Assembly: GCF_000772085.1 (NCBI RefSeq)
Contig: NZ_CP009755.1
Location: 62,001-126,000, forward strand
Source: Curtobacterium sp. MR_MD2014
GTDB lineage: Bacteria > Actinomycetota > Actinomycetes > Actinomycetales > Microbacteriaceae
Reading direction: 5' to 3'
DNA length: 64,000 nucleotides
Shown piece after piece: positions 24,927 through 33,353 of the stretch. The position numbers and the translations under genes are program-made. Position 1 is the stretch's first letter; every line of letters begins with the position of its first letter. The notes under the pieces are model-generated. The model worked only from the letters and a program-made list of their open reading frames with translations, was not told the DNA's origin and made no database searches.

Positions 24927-25945
24927 TGACCGAGCCGGACGCGGCTCCGTCGTCCGAGCCGAGCGCTGACCACAGCGGGACACCCAGCGCTGCGCCGGGC
25001 GAGACGCCGGGCGCCGACACCGGTGCCTCCCGCCGTCCCCGCCGCCGACACCAGGTCGGCGGCGGGAACGGCGCTCGTGCGCGCGGACGCCACCGTGGCG
25101 GGGCCGACGAGCGGTTCGGCGCGACGGTCGACGCCCTCGGTTCGATCGCCCGTGACGGTGCCGCCGTCAGCGCGTCGATCATCGACACGTCGACCGGCAA
25201 GGCCCTGCTCGCCGTCGACGACACCCTGGTGCAGCCGGTCGCGAGCCTCGGTCGCGTGCTCCTGCTCATCGAGGTCGCCGCGCAGCTCGAGGACGGCCGG
25301 CTGCACGGCGACCGGCTCCAGCGGATGGCACGGGACACCGCCACCGGTGCCGGGCTGTGGCAGTTCCTGCAGGAACCGACGATGCAGGTGCCGGACCTGG
25401 CGACCCTGGTCGGGGCGACGGCGGACGCGTGGGCGATGAACGCACTGCTGTCGACGGTCGGCATCGACGCGGTGCGGCAGCGGGCCGAGGCGCTCGGCAT
25501 CGACCGCACGGCACTCATCGACCGCGTGCGGGACCGGCGCGGTCCCGACGACGCCCCCGACGCCTCCGTGGCGCCGGCAGGCGAGCTCGCCTGGCTGATG
25601 CGCGGCCTGGCCCTCGGCGAGGTCGTCGACGAGGCGGTGTCGAACCGGGTGCTCGGCTGGCTGAGCCTGGCGAGCGACACCACGCTCGTGGCGGGCTCGT
25701 TCGGCCTCGACCCCCTGGCGCACCGTGCGCTGGACCACGGGTTGCAGGCCGTGGTCGTCACCGGCTCGTCGACCGGCGTCCGCGCCGAGGCCGGCATCCT
25801 CCGGGGACCCGGCTCGTCGGTGAGCTACGCGGTCACGGTGACCTTCGACGACGCGACACTGCAGCGGCGGCTCGCGGTCGTCGAGGCCCTGCGCACGATG
25901 GGCACCGAGGTGCTCGAGGCCGTGCACACCCCCGCCCGCCGCTGA
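24926..25945 (+). CDS. Class A beta-lactamase-like serine hydrolase homolog, catalytic lysines missing
   Basis: A 339-residue protein coupled to the M13 peptidase gene by a 1-nt overlap (TGATG). Residues 1-60 are a disordered Pro/Ser/Arg-rich head. The rest aligns by pattern to the class A beta-lactamase fold. The nucleophile region VASLGRVLLLIE (Ser107) has Arg110 where SxxK has lysine. The TADAWAMNALL segment takes the SxN position. The KTG region reads VTGSSTGVRAEAGIL with Val278 instead of lysine. It is therefore probably non-hydrolytic, perhaps a ligand-binding or regulatory relative. There is no signal peptide despite the periplasmic origin of the fold. Confidence 0.7.
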   Translation: MTEPDAAPSSEPSADHSGTPSAAPGETPGADTGASRRPRRRHQVGGGNGARARGRHRGGADERFGATVDALGSIARDGAAVSASIIDTSTGKALLAVDDTLVQPVASLGRVLLLIEVAAQLEDGRLHGDRLQRMARDTATGAGLWQFLQEPTMQVPDLATLVGATADAWAMNALLSTVGIDAVRQRAEALGIDRTALIDRVRDRRGPDDAPDASVAPAGELAWLMRGLALGEVVDEAVSNRVLGWLSLASDTTLVAGSFGLDPLAHRALDHGLQAVVVTGSSTGVRAEAGILRGPGSSVSYAVTVTFDDATLQRRLAVVEALRTMGTEVLEAVHTPARR

Positions 25946-26002
25946 CCAGCACGGACGAGCACGGACGGGCGGGCGCCGACGGGCGCCGGCGGGCGCGACG
26001 GC

Positions 26003-26710
26003 TCAGTCGGCCGCCTGCCCCTCGGGCACCAGGCCCTGCACGCTGAGCAGCCCCGCGTCGGTCGACCGGCACGCCGTGATGCCGGAGTCCCGCACGAACA
26101 GTGACTCGGTCGACCCGGGCGGGTACACGCGGAACCCGTCCGCGGACACCGGGTCGCACGTCGCCGTCGGGTAGTTCTCCGCCTGGGTGATCTTCAGCGG
26201 TGCGACGGCCACCGCGCCGGGCGCCAGCGTCACGGTCGGGTGCGCCGATGCCTCGTCACGGGTGGCCGGGGCGCCGATCTGCTCACCCGAGCCGCCGCCG
26301 ACGAAGGAGACCCCGGGCCACCCCTGCAGCGTGCAGGTCGTGGAGCCGGTGTTGCGGAGCGCGAGGTGCACGTACGTGCTGCCGGCGGCCCCACCGCTGC
26401 CGGACTCGACGCTGCCCGACAGCGATCCGGTGGTGCACCGGCCACCGTCGCCGCCGGACCCGCCACCCGCCGAGCCGCCCGAGGACGAGGACGACGCCGA
26501 CGACGAGGACGCCGCCGACGACGAGGACGGAGCCGAGGTCGCGGTGGAGGGCGACGAGCCCCCGGCCGACGCGGTCACGGTCTGAGTCGCCGTCGGCGCC
26601 GGGTCCGGGCCGCCCGACGAACAGCCGGAGAGCGCGAGCGCGAGCACGGCCCCGGTGCTCGCGAGGACGATGGCGGAACGTGTGCTGCGGTGCATGCCTC
26701 GACGCAACAC
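26003..26710 (-). CDS. DUF4232 lipoprotein
   Basis: A lipoprotein with a signal segment (STRSAIVLASTGAVLALALSGC, lipobox cysteine about residue 30). A ~60-residue Ser/Gly/Ala/Thr linker follows, then a DUF4232 domain: CTTGSLSGSVESGSGGAAGSTYVHLALRNTGSTTCTLQGWPGVSFVGG ... ACRSTDAG, with paired cysteines. DUF4232 is a common surface domain of unknown function in actinobacteria. The GTG at 26710 has a GAGG 10 nt upstream; an ATG at 26695 is an alternative with poorer spacing. It is single and faces the serine hydrolase homolog convergently. Confidence 0.75.
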   Translation of the reverse strand: MLRRGMHRSTRSAIVLASTGAVLALALSGCSSGGPDPAPTATQTVTASAGGSSPSTATSAPSSSSAASSSSASSSSSGGSAGGGSGGDGGRCTTGSLSGSVESGSGGAAGSTYVHLALRNTGSTTCTLQGWPGVSFVGGGSGEQIGAPATRDEASAHPTVTLAPGAVAVAPLKITQAENYPTATCDPVSADGFRVYPPGSTESLFVRDSGITACRSTDAGLLSVQGLVPEGQAAD

Positions 26711-26799
26711 CCGCCGCGGTCCTCGGGACTCGGTGAGCGTCCAGTCGTCACGGGCACACTCGCGTCACAGCCAGGAACACGAGCGACGGAGGTCGGAAC

Positions 26800-27078
26800 A
26801 TGGCAGGCAAGCACGAGCAGGCACGCGGCGAGGACGGTCGGGCGGACGGCGTCGACTCCCGCGCCGGCGCCTTCACCGACAGCGAGATCCCGGGCGATCA
26901 GCACGTCGAGTCGCACGAGCCCGCGGGAGAGTTCGTCTCCAGCGACATCCCCGGCGAGACGCGGCCCCAGGGCGCGGGCGGCGCGGACGAGGGTGAGTAC
27001 GTCGAGTCGGACATCCCCGGCGAGGCCGAGCCCACGCCGGACGGCGAGGCCGGGCACTACGTCGACAAGGACGAGTGA
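26800..27078 (+). CDS. Small acidic repeat protein (SDIPGE repeats)
   Basis: A 92-residue acidic, Gly-rich, probably unstructured protein with a good GGAGG ribosome binding site. It contains three spaced copies of an [FY]xxS[DE]IPG[ED] motif at residues 25-33, 45-53 and 67-75 and ends HYVDKDE. No known family was recognised. The regular ~20-residue spacing suggests repeated short binding motifs for a partner. Confidence 0.65.
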   Translation: MAGKHEQARGEDGRADGVDSRAGAFTDSEIPGDQHVESHEPAGEFVSSDIPGETRPQGAGGADEGEYVESDIPGEAEPTPDGEAGHYVDKDE

Positions 27079-27129
27079 GGCGCCGAGGGGCACCGGTCGG
27101 AGCTGACCGGATCCTCAGGCGTCAGGACC

Positions 27130-27603
27130 TCAGTCGACCAGATCGGCGGCGACCAGCCGGCGGAGCGTCTCGACGCCCGCCGGCGGGCACCGGTCCGCGT
27201 CCGACGAGGTGACCCACTCCACCTCGTCCACCTCTGCGGAGGCGACGGGCGAGGCGCCATCGGCGGTGCCTCCCGGCCGGACCCGGAACAGGGCCATGGC
27301 GACCATCGTCCCCTCGCCCTGGCCGTGCGCGGCCTCGGTCACCGTACCGAACGGCTCGAGGTCCGCCTCGGTCAGGTGCAGCCCGGTCTCCTCGCGCGCC
27401 TCGCGGATCGCGGCTTCGACGTCGGTCTCGTGCGGCTCCGCCTTGCCGCCGGGCAGGTAGAGCACGTCGCGTCCGCGGGCGCGCACCATCAGGACCTGCC
27501 GGTCACGGACCAGCAGCAGCGCGCTGACGCGCAGCGTGCGGGGGACTGCCGGGAGGCTCAGCTCGCGTCCGCCTCGCCGGTGCGGTCCGTCGAGACGGGG
27601 CAC
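27130..27603 (-). CDS. NUDIX domain protein
   Basis: The core is RTLRVSALLLVRDRQVLMVRARGRDVLYLPGGKAEPHETDVEAAIREAREETGLHL, with a complete Nudix box (GX5EX7REAREETG). It is followed by a short C-terminal part, and the acidic catalytic residues are intact. The longest start is a GTG at 27603 that overlaps the 3' end of hemA by 46 nt; there is no clear ribosome binding site, and no start codon between it and the domain, so the exact start is uncertain. Its position after hemA suggests co-transcription, but no link to heme is known. Substrate unknown. Confidence 0.75.
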   Translation of the reverse strand: MPRLDGPHRRGGRELSLPAVPRTLRVSALLLVRDRQVLMVRARGRDVLYLPGGKAEPHETDVEAAIREAREETGLHLTEADLEPFGTVTEAAHGQGEGTMVAMALFRVRPGGTADGASPVASAEVDEVEWVTSSDADRCPPAGVETLRRLVAADLVD

Positions 27604-28880
27604 TCGGGCGCGGTGCGCTCCGCGAGCGGCACGATCGGCGACGGCAGCTCCGCCTCGGGCTCGGGGTGCACGCCGAACAGGGCGTCGAGCGCCCCGACGA
27701 ACTCCTCGCCGCGACCGGCGCGACCGAGCTCACGCGCGCGCACCGAGGGGCGGTGCAGCAGGACCCCGACCAGGTGCCGGAGCGCCCGTTCGGTCTGCTC
27801 GACGGACTCCGGGTCGCCGTCGCGACGCTTCGCGCGGTCGATCTCGTCGTCGAGGATGTCGAAGACGTGCTTGCGGAAGGCCACGAGCGCCGGCGTGGTC
27901 GACTGCTCGAGTGCCTGCGCACGGAAGCGCGACACGGCGTCGTCGACCATCTGACGCGCCTCGGACTCGGCGTTCAGCTCGGCGATCGGCGCGTGGATGC
28001 TGATCGTCTCGAGGTCGAGCAGCTCGACGCCCTCGACGTGGGCCGCGTCGGGGTCGACGTTGCGGGGCAGCCCGAGGTCGATGACGATGCGGCGCTGGCC
28101 GTCGGCGAGGTCGGCCGGTTCGACGACCGGGACCTCGCTCGAGGTGCAGGTGATGACGACGTCGCTCGTGCCGATCGCCTGGCGCAGGTCGGTCGCGGCG
28201 ACCAGGTCGTGCTTCGCGGCGAACCAGGGCGCGCGGCCGGACGGCGAGAAGACCTGGATGTTGGCGGCGCCGCGGTCGCGCAGCGCGGCGATGGTGGTGG
28301 CCGCGTAGCTGCCGGTGCCGACGAGCAGCACGCGGGTCCGGGCCCAGTCGGTGATGCGCGACGAGGCGAGCTCGAGCCCGAGACGGACCAGCGACCGGCC
28401 GGCGGCACCGATGCGGGTGCGGGTCTTCACGCCGCGGGAGGTGTGCGCTGCCTCCTGGAACAGGCGCTCGAGGTCGGACGTCGTGGTGCCGTTGGCGCGG
28501 GCGTCCTCGAGTGCCCGGCGGACCTGGCCGGAGATCTCGGTCTCGCCGACGACGACGGACTCGAGCCCGCTGGACACGGCGAACAGGTGCTGCACGACGT
28601 CCCCGCCGCCGAGCACGCTGACGGAGTCGAGGACCTCGGCGGGAACGAGGTCGCTGGCGGTGGCGACGGCGTCGACGGTGGCCGACACGGCGGAGTCACG
28701 ATCGTCGCCCGCGATGTCGAGGTAGGCCTCGAAGCGGTTGCAGGTGGCGAGGACGACGGCTCCGTCGAGCACGTCGGAGTCCGTCACCAGACGGCTCGCG
28801 GCGGTCGGTGCGCCGATGCTCAGTCGCTCCAGGAGGTCGAAGCTGGCGTTGCGGTGCGACGCCGTGAGACAGATGAGCAC
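27558..28880 (-). CDS. hemA: Glutamyl-tRNA reductase
   Basis: A 440-residue enzyme making glutamate-1-semialdehyde from glutamyl-tRNA, the first step of the C5 heme pathway. The start region LICLTASHRNASFDLLERLSIG and the catalytic ATCNRFEAYLDI (nucleophile cysteine about residue 46) are intact. So is the NADPH domain VLLVGTGSYAATTIAALRDRG and the SALL-equivalent coiled C-terminal helix. The GTG at 28880 is preferred over the ATG 9 nt upstream because the TACGAT hexamer (28888-28893) covers that ATG and ends 7 nt before the GTG; family members also begin MLICLTxSHR. It is divergent from hemE with the rest of the heme genes. Confidence 0.93.
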   Translation of the reverse strand: MLICLTASHRNASFDLLERLSIGAPTAASRLVTDSDVLDGAVVLATCNRFEAYLDIAGDDRDSAVSATVDAVATASDLVPAEVLDSVSVLGGGDVVQHLFAVSSGLESVVVGETEISGQVRRALEDARANGTTTSDLERLFQEAAHTSRGVKTRTRIGAAGRSLVRLGLELASSRITDWARTRVLLVGTGSYAATTIAALRDRGAANIQVFSPSGRAPWFAAKHDLVAATDLRQAIGTSDVVITCTSSEVPVVEPADLADGQRRIVIDLGLPRNVDPDAAHVEGVELLDLETISIHAPIAELNAESEARQMVDDAVSRFRAQALEQSTTPALVAFRKHVFDILDDEIDRAKRRDGDPESVEQTERALRHLVGVLLHRPSVRARELGRAGRGEEFVGALDALFGVHPEPEAELPSPIVPLAERTAPECPVSTDRTGEADAS

Positions 28881-29002
28881 GTCTTCCATCGTAACTCGCG
28901 CTCGGGCCACCGGCTGTTCGCCCTCCGCGTGCACAGCAGACTGTGCGGTGGCGCCCGTGTCCGGGGCGGGTCGTGCTCGGCCGCGGATGGGACAATCAGT
29001 GG
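28881..29002. promoter_or_regulatory. Divergent hemA/hemE promoter region
   Basis: This 122-nt region separates the two starts. Leftward, TACGAT (28888-28893 on the minus strand) ends 7 nt before the hemA GTG. Rightward, GACAAT (28991-28996) ends 6 nt before the hemE GTG. Neither start has a Shine-Dalgarno sequence, so both transcripts look leaderless. No regulator palindrome stands out. Confidence 0.55.
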
Positions 29003-30133
29003 GTGACCTCCGCCGCACCCGCCGCCCTGCCCGACAGCCACCCGCTCGTGACCGGCAGGACCTCGGGGTCGCCGCTCGTCCGGGCGCTCCGTGGGGACCG
29101 TCCGGAGACGCTGCCCGTGTGGTTCATGCGGCAGGCCGGCCGGTCGCTGCCGGAGTACCGGGAGCTGCGGGTCGGCACCGCGATGCTCGACGCCTGCCTC
29201 GACCCGGCGCTGGCGTCCGAGATCACCCTGCAGCCGGTCCGTCGGCACGGGGTCGACGCCGGCATCTTCTTCAGCGACATCGTCGTGCCGATCAAGCTCG
29301 CGGGCGTGGACGTCGAGATCGTCCCCGGTCGTGGCCCGGTGCTCGGGTCCCCGATCCGCACGGCGGCCGACGTGGACGCGCTCGCCCCGCTCGACCCGGG
29401 TGCCCTGGCGCCGATCACCGAGGCCGTGCAGCGCACCGTCGCCGAGCTCGGGGACACCCCGCTCATCGGCTTCGCGGGCGCACCGTTCACGCTCGCCGCC
29501 TACCTGGTCGAGGGCGGCCCCTCGAAGGACCACATCCGCGCGCGCACGCTCATGCACAGCGACCCGGAGACCTGGGCACGGCTGCTCGACTGGGCCGCCG
29601 GCGTCTCGGGCGCCTTCCTCCGTGCGCAGGTGACAGCCGGTGCCTCGGCCGCGCAGCTCTTCGACTCGTGGGTCGGCTCGCTCTCCCGCCGGGACTACGT
29701 CGCCTCGGTGGCCCCGCACTCGGCGACGGCGCTGTCGCACGTGGCGGACCTCGGTGTCCCGCGCATCCACTTCGGCGTCGGCAGCGGCGAGGTCCTGCAC
29801 GAGATGACGACGCTCGGCGACCCGTCGGACGCCGTCGCGGTCGACGCCGTGGGTGTCGACTGGCGTGTCCCGCTCGACGAGGCCGTCCGTCGCGTCGGCA
29901 CCGGCGTCACCGTGCAGGGCAACATCGACCCCGCGATGCTCGCCGCCCCGTGGGAGGTGCTCGAGGCCCACGTGCGCGACGTCGTCCGCCGTGGCGGCGC
30001 TGCCCGTGCGCACGTGGTCAACCTGGGCCACGGTGTCCCGCCGGAGACCGACCCGACCGTGCTCACCCGCGTGGTCGAACTGATCCACGGGCTGGGCGAC
30101 GGCCGGGGCGACGGGACCGGAGCCGCGGCGTGA
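29003..30133 (+). CDS. hemE: Uroporphyrinogen decarboxylase
   Basis: A 376-residue cytosolic enzyme that removes four carboxyls from uroporphyrinogen III to give coproporphyrinogen III. Family landmarks are present: [19 protein letters not shown] near residue 35-50, the FSDIVVPIK segment, [22 protein letters not shown], and the late [10 protein letters not shown] and [14 protein letters not shown]. The GTG at 29003 is 6 nt after GACAAT. Its stop overlaps the hemY GTG. It heads the rightward heme operon. Confidence 0.95.
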   Translation: MTSAAPAALPDSHPLVTGRTSGSPLVRALRGDRPETLPVWFMRQAGRSLPEYRELRVGTAMLDACLDPALASEITLQPVRRHGVDAGIFFSDIVVPIKLAGVDVEIVPGRGPVLGSPIRTAADVDALAPLDPGALAPITEAVQRTVAELGDTPLIGFAGAPFTLAAYLVEGGPSKDHIRARTLMHSDPETWARLLDWAAGVSGAFLRAQVTAGASAAQLFDSWVGSLSRRDYVASVAPHSATALSHVADLGVPRIHFGVGSGEVLHEMTTLGDPSDAVAVDAVGVDWRVPLDEAVRRVGTGVTVQGNIDPAMLAAPWEVLEAHVRDVVRRGGAARAHVVNLGHGVPPETDPTVLTRVVELIHGLGDGRGDGTGAAA

Positions 30134-31458
30134 CCGACGTCGTCGTGGTCGGCGGTGGGGTCGCCGGCCTGGTCGCCGCCCGTGACCTGGCCGAGGGCGG
30201 CGCGCACGTCGTGCTCGTCGAGGCCGGGGAGCGCCTGGGCGGGATGATCCGCCGGCACACCGTCGCCGGGCTCGACCTCGACATGGGCGCGGAGTCCTTC
30301 GCGACCCGCACCGACGCCGTCGAGCGGCTCGCGATCGAGCTCGGCCTCGGGAACGACGTCGTGTCGCCCGACCCCCGCGGTGCGTGGCTGATGACCCGCG
30401 ACGGCCGGACGGCCCCGATCCCGCAGACCGGCTTCCTCGGGATCCCGGGCAGCCCGATGGCCGCCGACGTCCTCGCGGTGGTCGGCCAGGGCGGTGGCCT
30501 CCGCGCGCAGATGGACTCGCTGCTGCCCTCGCCCGTCGGTGCCCGGGCACAGTCGCTCGGTGCCCTCGTGCGGAAGCGCATGGGGGAGCGCGTGCTCGAC
30601 GACCTGGTCGTCCCGGTCGCGGGCGGCGTGTACTCCACGCACCCCGACCAGCTCGACCCCGACCGCGTGGCCCCGGGGCTCCGTGCGGCCCTGCAGCGTG
30701 AGGGCTCCCTCGCCCGCGCCGTGCTCGCCCTGCGCTCCCGGTCCGCCGCGGGCTCGGCGGTGCAGGGCATCCGCGGTGGCATCGCCCGGCTCGTGGACGA
30801 GCTCGTGGCCGACCTCGAGACCCACCGCGTCGACGTCCGGACGGGCACCCGCGCCACCGCGGTCGAGCGCTTCGCCGTCGAGACCGTGGCAGCGGACGGC
30901 ACCCGCGAGCGCCTGCCCGCACAGCACGTCCTCGCGTCGACGGCCGACCCGGGCCGGACCGCGGCGGCCGACCGCACCGGCATCGAGCTCGTCACCCTGG
31001 TCGTCGACCAGCCCGAGCTCGACGCCGGTCCGCGCGGGACCGGGATGCTCGTGCACCCGGAGGCCGCCGGGGTCGGGGCGAAGGCCCTGACGCACGCGAC
31101 GGTGAAGTGGCCCTGGCTGGCCGAGGCGGCCGCGGGCCGCCACGTCCTGCGGCTCAGCTACGCGACCGCACCCCACGATCCGGTGACCGGTGACGACGGG
31201 GTGGGGACGAGCCTCCCGGTCGACCCGGAGGACACCGTCGGCGCCCGCGCCGTCCGGGACGCGACCGCGCTCCTGGGCGTCCCCGTGACCGCGGACCGTG
31301 TGCAGGGCGCCGTCCGCGTCCGCTGGTACGGGCCGGACCTGACCGCAGCCGGCTTGGCCGAGGGGGTCGTCGGCATCGGCGAGACCTCCTCCGGCCGCGG
31401 TCTGGCGGGCATCGTCGCCGCGGCCCGGGCGTCCGCTGCACGCATCCTGGAATCCTGA
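30130..31458 (+). CDS. hemY: Coproporphyrinogen/protoporphyrinogen oxidase, FAD-dependent
   Basis: A 442-residue FAD enzyme. The dinucleotide fold [38 protein letters not shown] is at the N-terminus, [12 protein letters not shown] in the middle, and the FAD-closing [22 protein letters not shown] at the end. In actinobacteria with HemQ, this enzyme oxidises coproporphyrinogen III to coproporphyrin III (the CgoX reaction). The GTG at 30130 overlaps the hemE stop (GTGA). About 100 nt separate it from the next small gene. Confidence 0.92.
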   Translation: MTDVVVVGGGVAGLVAARDLAEGGAHVVLVEAGERLGGMIRRHTVAGLDLDMGAESFATRTDAVERLAIELGLGNDVVSPDPRGAWLMTRDGRTAPIPQTGFLGIPGSPMAADVLAVVGQGGGLRAQMDSLLPSPVGARAQSLGALVRKRMGERVLDDLVVPVAGGVYSTHPDQLDPDRVAPGLRAALQREGSLARAVLALRSRSAAGSAVQGIRGGIARLVDELVADLETHRVDVRTGTRATAVERFAVETVAADGTRERLPAQHVLASTADPGRTAAADRTGIELVTLVVDQPELDAGPRGTGMLVHPEAAGVGAKALTHATVKWPWLAEAAAGRHVLRLSYATAPHDPVTGDDGVGTSLPVDPEDTVGARAVRDATALLGVPVTADRVQGAVRVRWYGPDLTAAGLAEGVVGIGETSSGRGLAGIVAAARASAARILES

Positions 31459-31556
31459 GCGGACCGAGGAGCACCCGAGGGCTACTGTGGACCAACGCCG
31501 GACGTATTCCGTTCGGCGCATGACCACCGCACACCCTCAACAACGGAGGATCGCAC

Positions 31557-31811
31557 ATGCGAGGCAAGCTCCTGTTCGTCGCCGGCGCCGCACTCGGGTA
31601 CGTCCTGGGATCGCGAGCCGGACGGGCGCGGTACGAGCAGATCAAGACCGTCAGCGGCAAGATCTGGAACAACGGCAACGTCCAGAAGGGCGTGCACCAG
31701 GCCGAGGAGTTCATCCAGGACAAGGGCCCGGACGTCGCCGAGTTCGTCGGTGAGCAGACCAAGAAGGTCGTCCGCAAGGTCAGCCAGAAGAAGGACTCGA
31801 CCACCTCATGA
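31557..31811 (+). CDS. YtxH-like small membrane protein
   Basis: An 84-residue protein with a single N-terminal helix (LLFVAGAALGYVLGSRAGRARYEQI; the GYVLGSRAGRxRYE block is the common actinobacterial YtxH-like signature), followed by a Lys-rich, amphipathic C-terminal tail. GGAGG lies 8 nt before the ATG. It overlaps the following holin-X gene by 4 nt (ATGA) and sits between hemY and hemQ, a placement conserved in many actinobacterial heme clusters. Function unknown. Confidence 0.8.
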   Translation: MRGKLLFVAGAALGYVLGSRAGRARYEQIKTVSGKIWNNGNVQKGVHQAEEFIQDKGPDVAEFVGEQTKKVVRKVSQKKDSTTS

Positions 31812-32242
31812 CCGACACCCGCGACCGCAAGTCGCGATCGTTGTTCGGTCTGGTCGGGGACATCCCGAAGCTGGTCAAGAACCTCGTCAAGGGCGAGATC
31901 GACCTGCTGAAGGCCGAGATGATCGCCAAGGCGAAGGTGTTCGGCCTCGCCGCCGGGCTCCTCATCGGCGCGCTCGTCATCGTGCTGTACGCGATCGGCG
32001 TGCTGCTGACCGCTGCCGTGATGGGCCTCGCGACCGTGATGCCGGCGTGGCTCGCAGCCCTGCTGCTCGCCGTCGTCATGCTCATCGTGGCCGGCATCCT
32101 CGGCTTCGTCGGCTGGAAGCGCTTCAAGAAGGGCCTGCCCCTCACCCCGAAGCGCACGATCGACAGCGTCAAAGACGACATCAACGCCGTGAAGGGCATG
32201 GGCAACAAGCCCGGCCAGCACGACCGGATCACCCGCTCCTGA
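31808..32242 (+). CDS. Actinobacterial holin-X family membrane protein
   Basis: A 144-residue protein. An amphipathic N-terminal region with SLFGLVGDIPKLVKNLVKGEIDLLKAEMIAKAK is followed by two hydrophobic helices (GLAAGLLIGALVIVLYAIGVLLTAAVMG, LAALLLAVVMLIVAGILGFVGW) and a basic tail. The pattern belongs to the Pfam 'putative actinobacterial holin-X' family, which is a general membrane family and no evidence of a prophage. It is translationally coupled to the YtxH-like gene. Confidence 0.8.
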   Translation: MTDTRDRKSRSLFGLVGDIPKLVKNLVKGEIDLLKAEMIAKAKVFGLAAGLLIGALVIVLYAIGVLLTAAVMGLATVMPAWLAALLLAVVMLIVAGILGFVGWKRFKKGLPLTPKRTIDSVKDDINAVKGMGNKPGQHDRITRS

Positions 32243-32276
32243 GCGGGACGACCGACACCCCCACCGGAGGACCCCT

Positions 32277-32507
32277 GTGACCGATCAGCACGACGACCTG
32301 GCGAACCGCGTCGCGGCGACCCGCACGCAGCTGTTCGAGACCCTCGACGCCATCGAGGACAAGCTCAACGTCCCGAAGCAGCTCGGCATCGCGGCGTCCA
32401 GGGTCAAGCAGGGGATCGACGAGAAGCCGGTGCCGTACCTGGCCGGCCTCGCAGCCGGTGTGGCGGTGGTCGGGAGTATCGTCGTAGCGGTGCTCCGACG
32501 GCGGTAG
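32277..32507 (+). CDS. DUF3618 family membrane protein
   Basis: A 76-residue protein with a Glu/Asp-rich N-terminal helix, DDLANRVAATRTQLFETLDAIEDKLNVPKQ (the DUF3618 pattern), then PYLAGLAAGVAVVGSIVVAVLRRR, one membrane helix with an arginine-rich cytosolic end. A CGGAGG ribosome binding site precedes the GTG at 32277. With the two previous genes it forms a three-gene envelope module inside the heme operon. Confidence 0.8.
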   Translation: MTDQHDDLANRVAATRTQLFETLDAIEDKLNVPKQLGIAASRVKQGIDEKPVPYLAGLAAGVAVVGSIVVAVLRRR

Positions 32508-32579
32508 ACCGCCTCTGATCGGTGGTCTCCCGGACGCGGCGCGCAGCCACGACCCAGGCAACCGACAAGACGAGGAACC

Positions 32580-33353
32580 ATGAGCTCCGACGTGCACGCA
32601 GCCACGCACGAGAACGTCCCCGACAACGCCGCCGCGCACGGCGGCAGCCCGGCGCACGAGACCGACCCGGCGAGCGGGATCGACCCGAACCTCCTCACGG
32701 CGTACGCGCTGTGGGCCGTGTTCCGGCGTCCGCTCGGGCCGATCCACCGCGTCGGTGACGACGCCGTCGCCGAGCTCGACGCCGCGGTCGCCCGCGCCGC
32801 CGACCAGGGCGTGACGATCCGCGGTTTCTACGACGTCTCCGGCTTCCGGGCCGACGCCGACGTCATGATCTGGCTGCACGGCGACGACGCACAGGCGATC
32901 CAGGCCGCGCTCCGCGACCTCCGTCGCACGGCGTTGTTCCAGGACGCCGAGCCGGTCTGGCACGCGATGGCCATGCACCGCGAGGCCGAGTTCAACAAGC
33001 GCCACACCCCGGCGTTCCTGCGCGGCAAGGACCCCGAGGCCTGGATCACGGTGTACCCGTTCGTCCGGTCCTTCGAGTGGTACCTGCTGCCGGAGGAGGA
33101 GCGCTCGAAGATGCTCCGCGACCACGGCATCGCCGGCGCGAAGTACCGCCGCGTGCTCACCAACACGATCGCGACCTTCGCCCTCAGCGACTACGAGTGG
33201 ATCCTGCCGCTCGAGAGCCCCGAGCTGGTCGACCTCGTCGACCTCATGCGCGACCTGCGCTACACCGAGGCGCGCCTGCACGTGCGCGAGGAGGTCCCCT
33301 TCTTCACCGGTCGTCGGGTGACGACCGCCGAACTGCCGGAGGTGCTGTCGTGA
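32580..33353 (+). CDS. hemQ: Coproheme decarboxylase HemQ (ChdC)
   Basis: A 257-residue heme-binding protein of the chlorite dismutase fold that converts Fe-coproporphyrin III to heme b. The catalytic tyrosine is Tyr159 in VYPFVRSFEWYLLP and the proximal histidine is His182 in MLRDHG. It lacks the arginine expected of true chlorite dismutases and lies beside hemH, which settles the role. A ~35-residue disordered head precedes the domain. The start ATG has GACGAGGAACC upstream. Its stop overlaps the hemH GTG. Confidence 0.93.
   Translation: MSSDVHAATHENVPDNAAAHGGSPAHETDPASGIDPNLLTAYALWAVFRRPLGPIHRVGDDAVAELDAAVARAADQGVTIRGFYDVSGFRADADVMIWLHGDDAQAIQAALRDLRRTALFQDAEPVWHAMAMHREAEFNKRHTPAFLRGKDPEAWITVYPFVRSFEWYLLPEEERSKMLRDHGIAGAKYRRVLTNTIATFALSDYEWILPLESPELVDLVDLMRDLRYTEARLHVREEVPFFTGRRVTTAELPEVLS

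Noticed and set aside
31808..32242. Holin-X gene as evidence for a prophage
   Set aside because: Holin-X is a chromosomal actinobacterial family; no other phage genes occur near it and it sits inside the heme operon.
32580..33353. Chlorite dismutase (detoxification enzyme)
   Set aside because: Tyr159 and His182 and the surrounding heme genes identify the coproheme decarboxylase branch.
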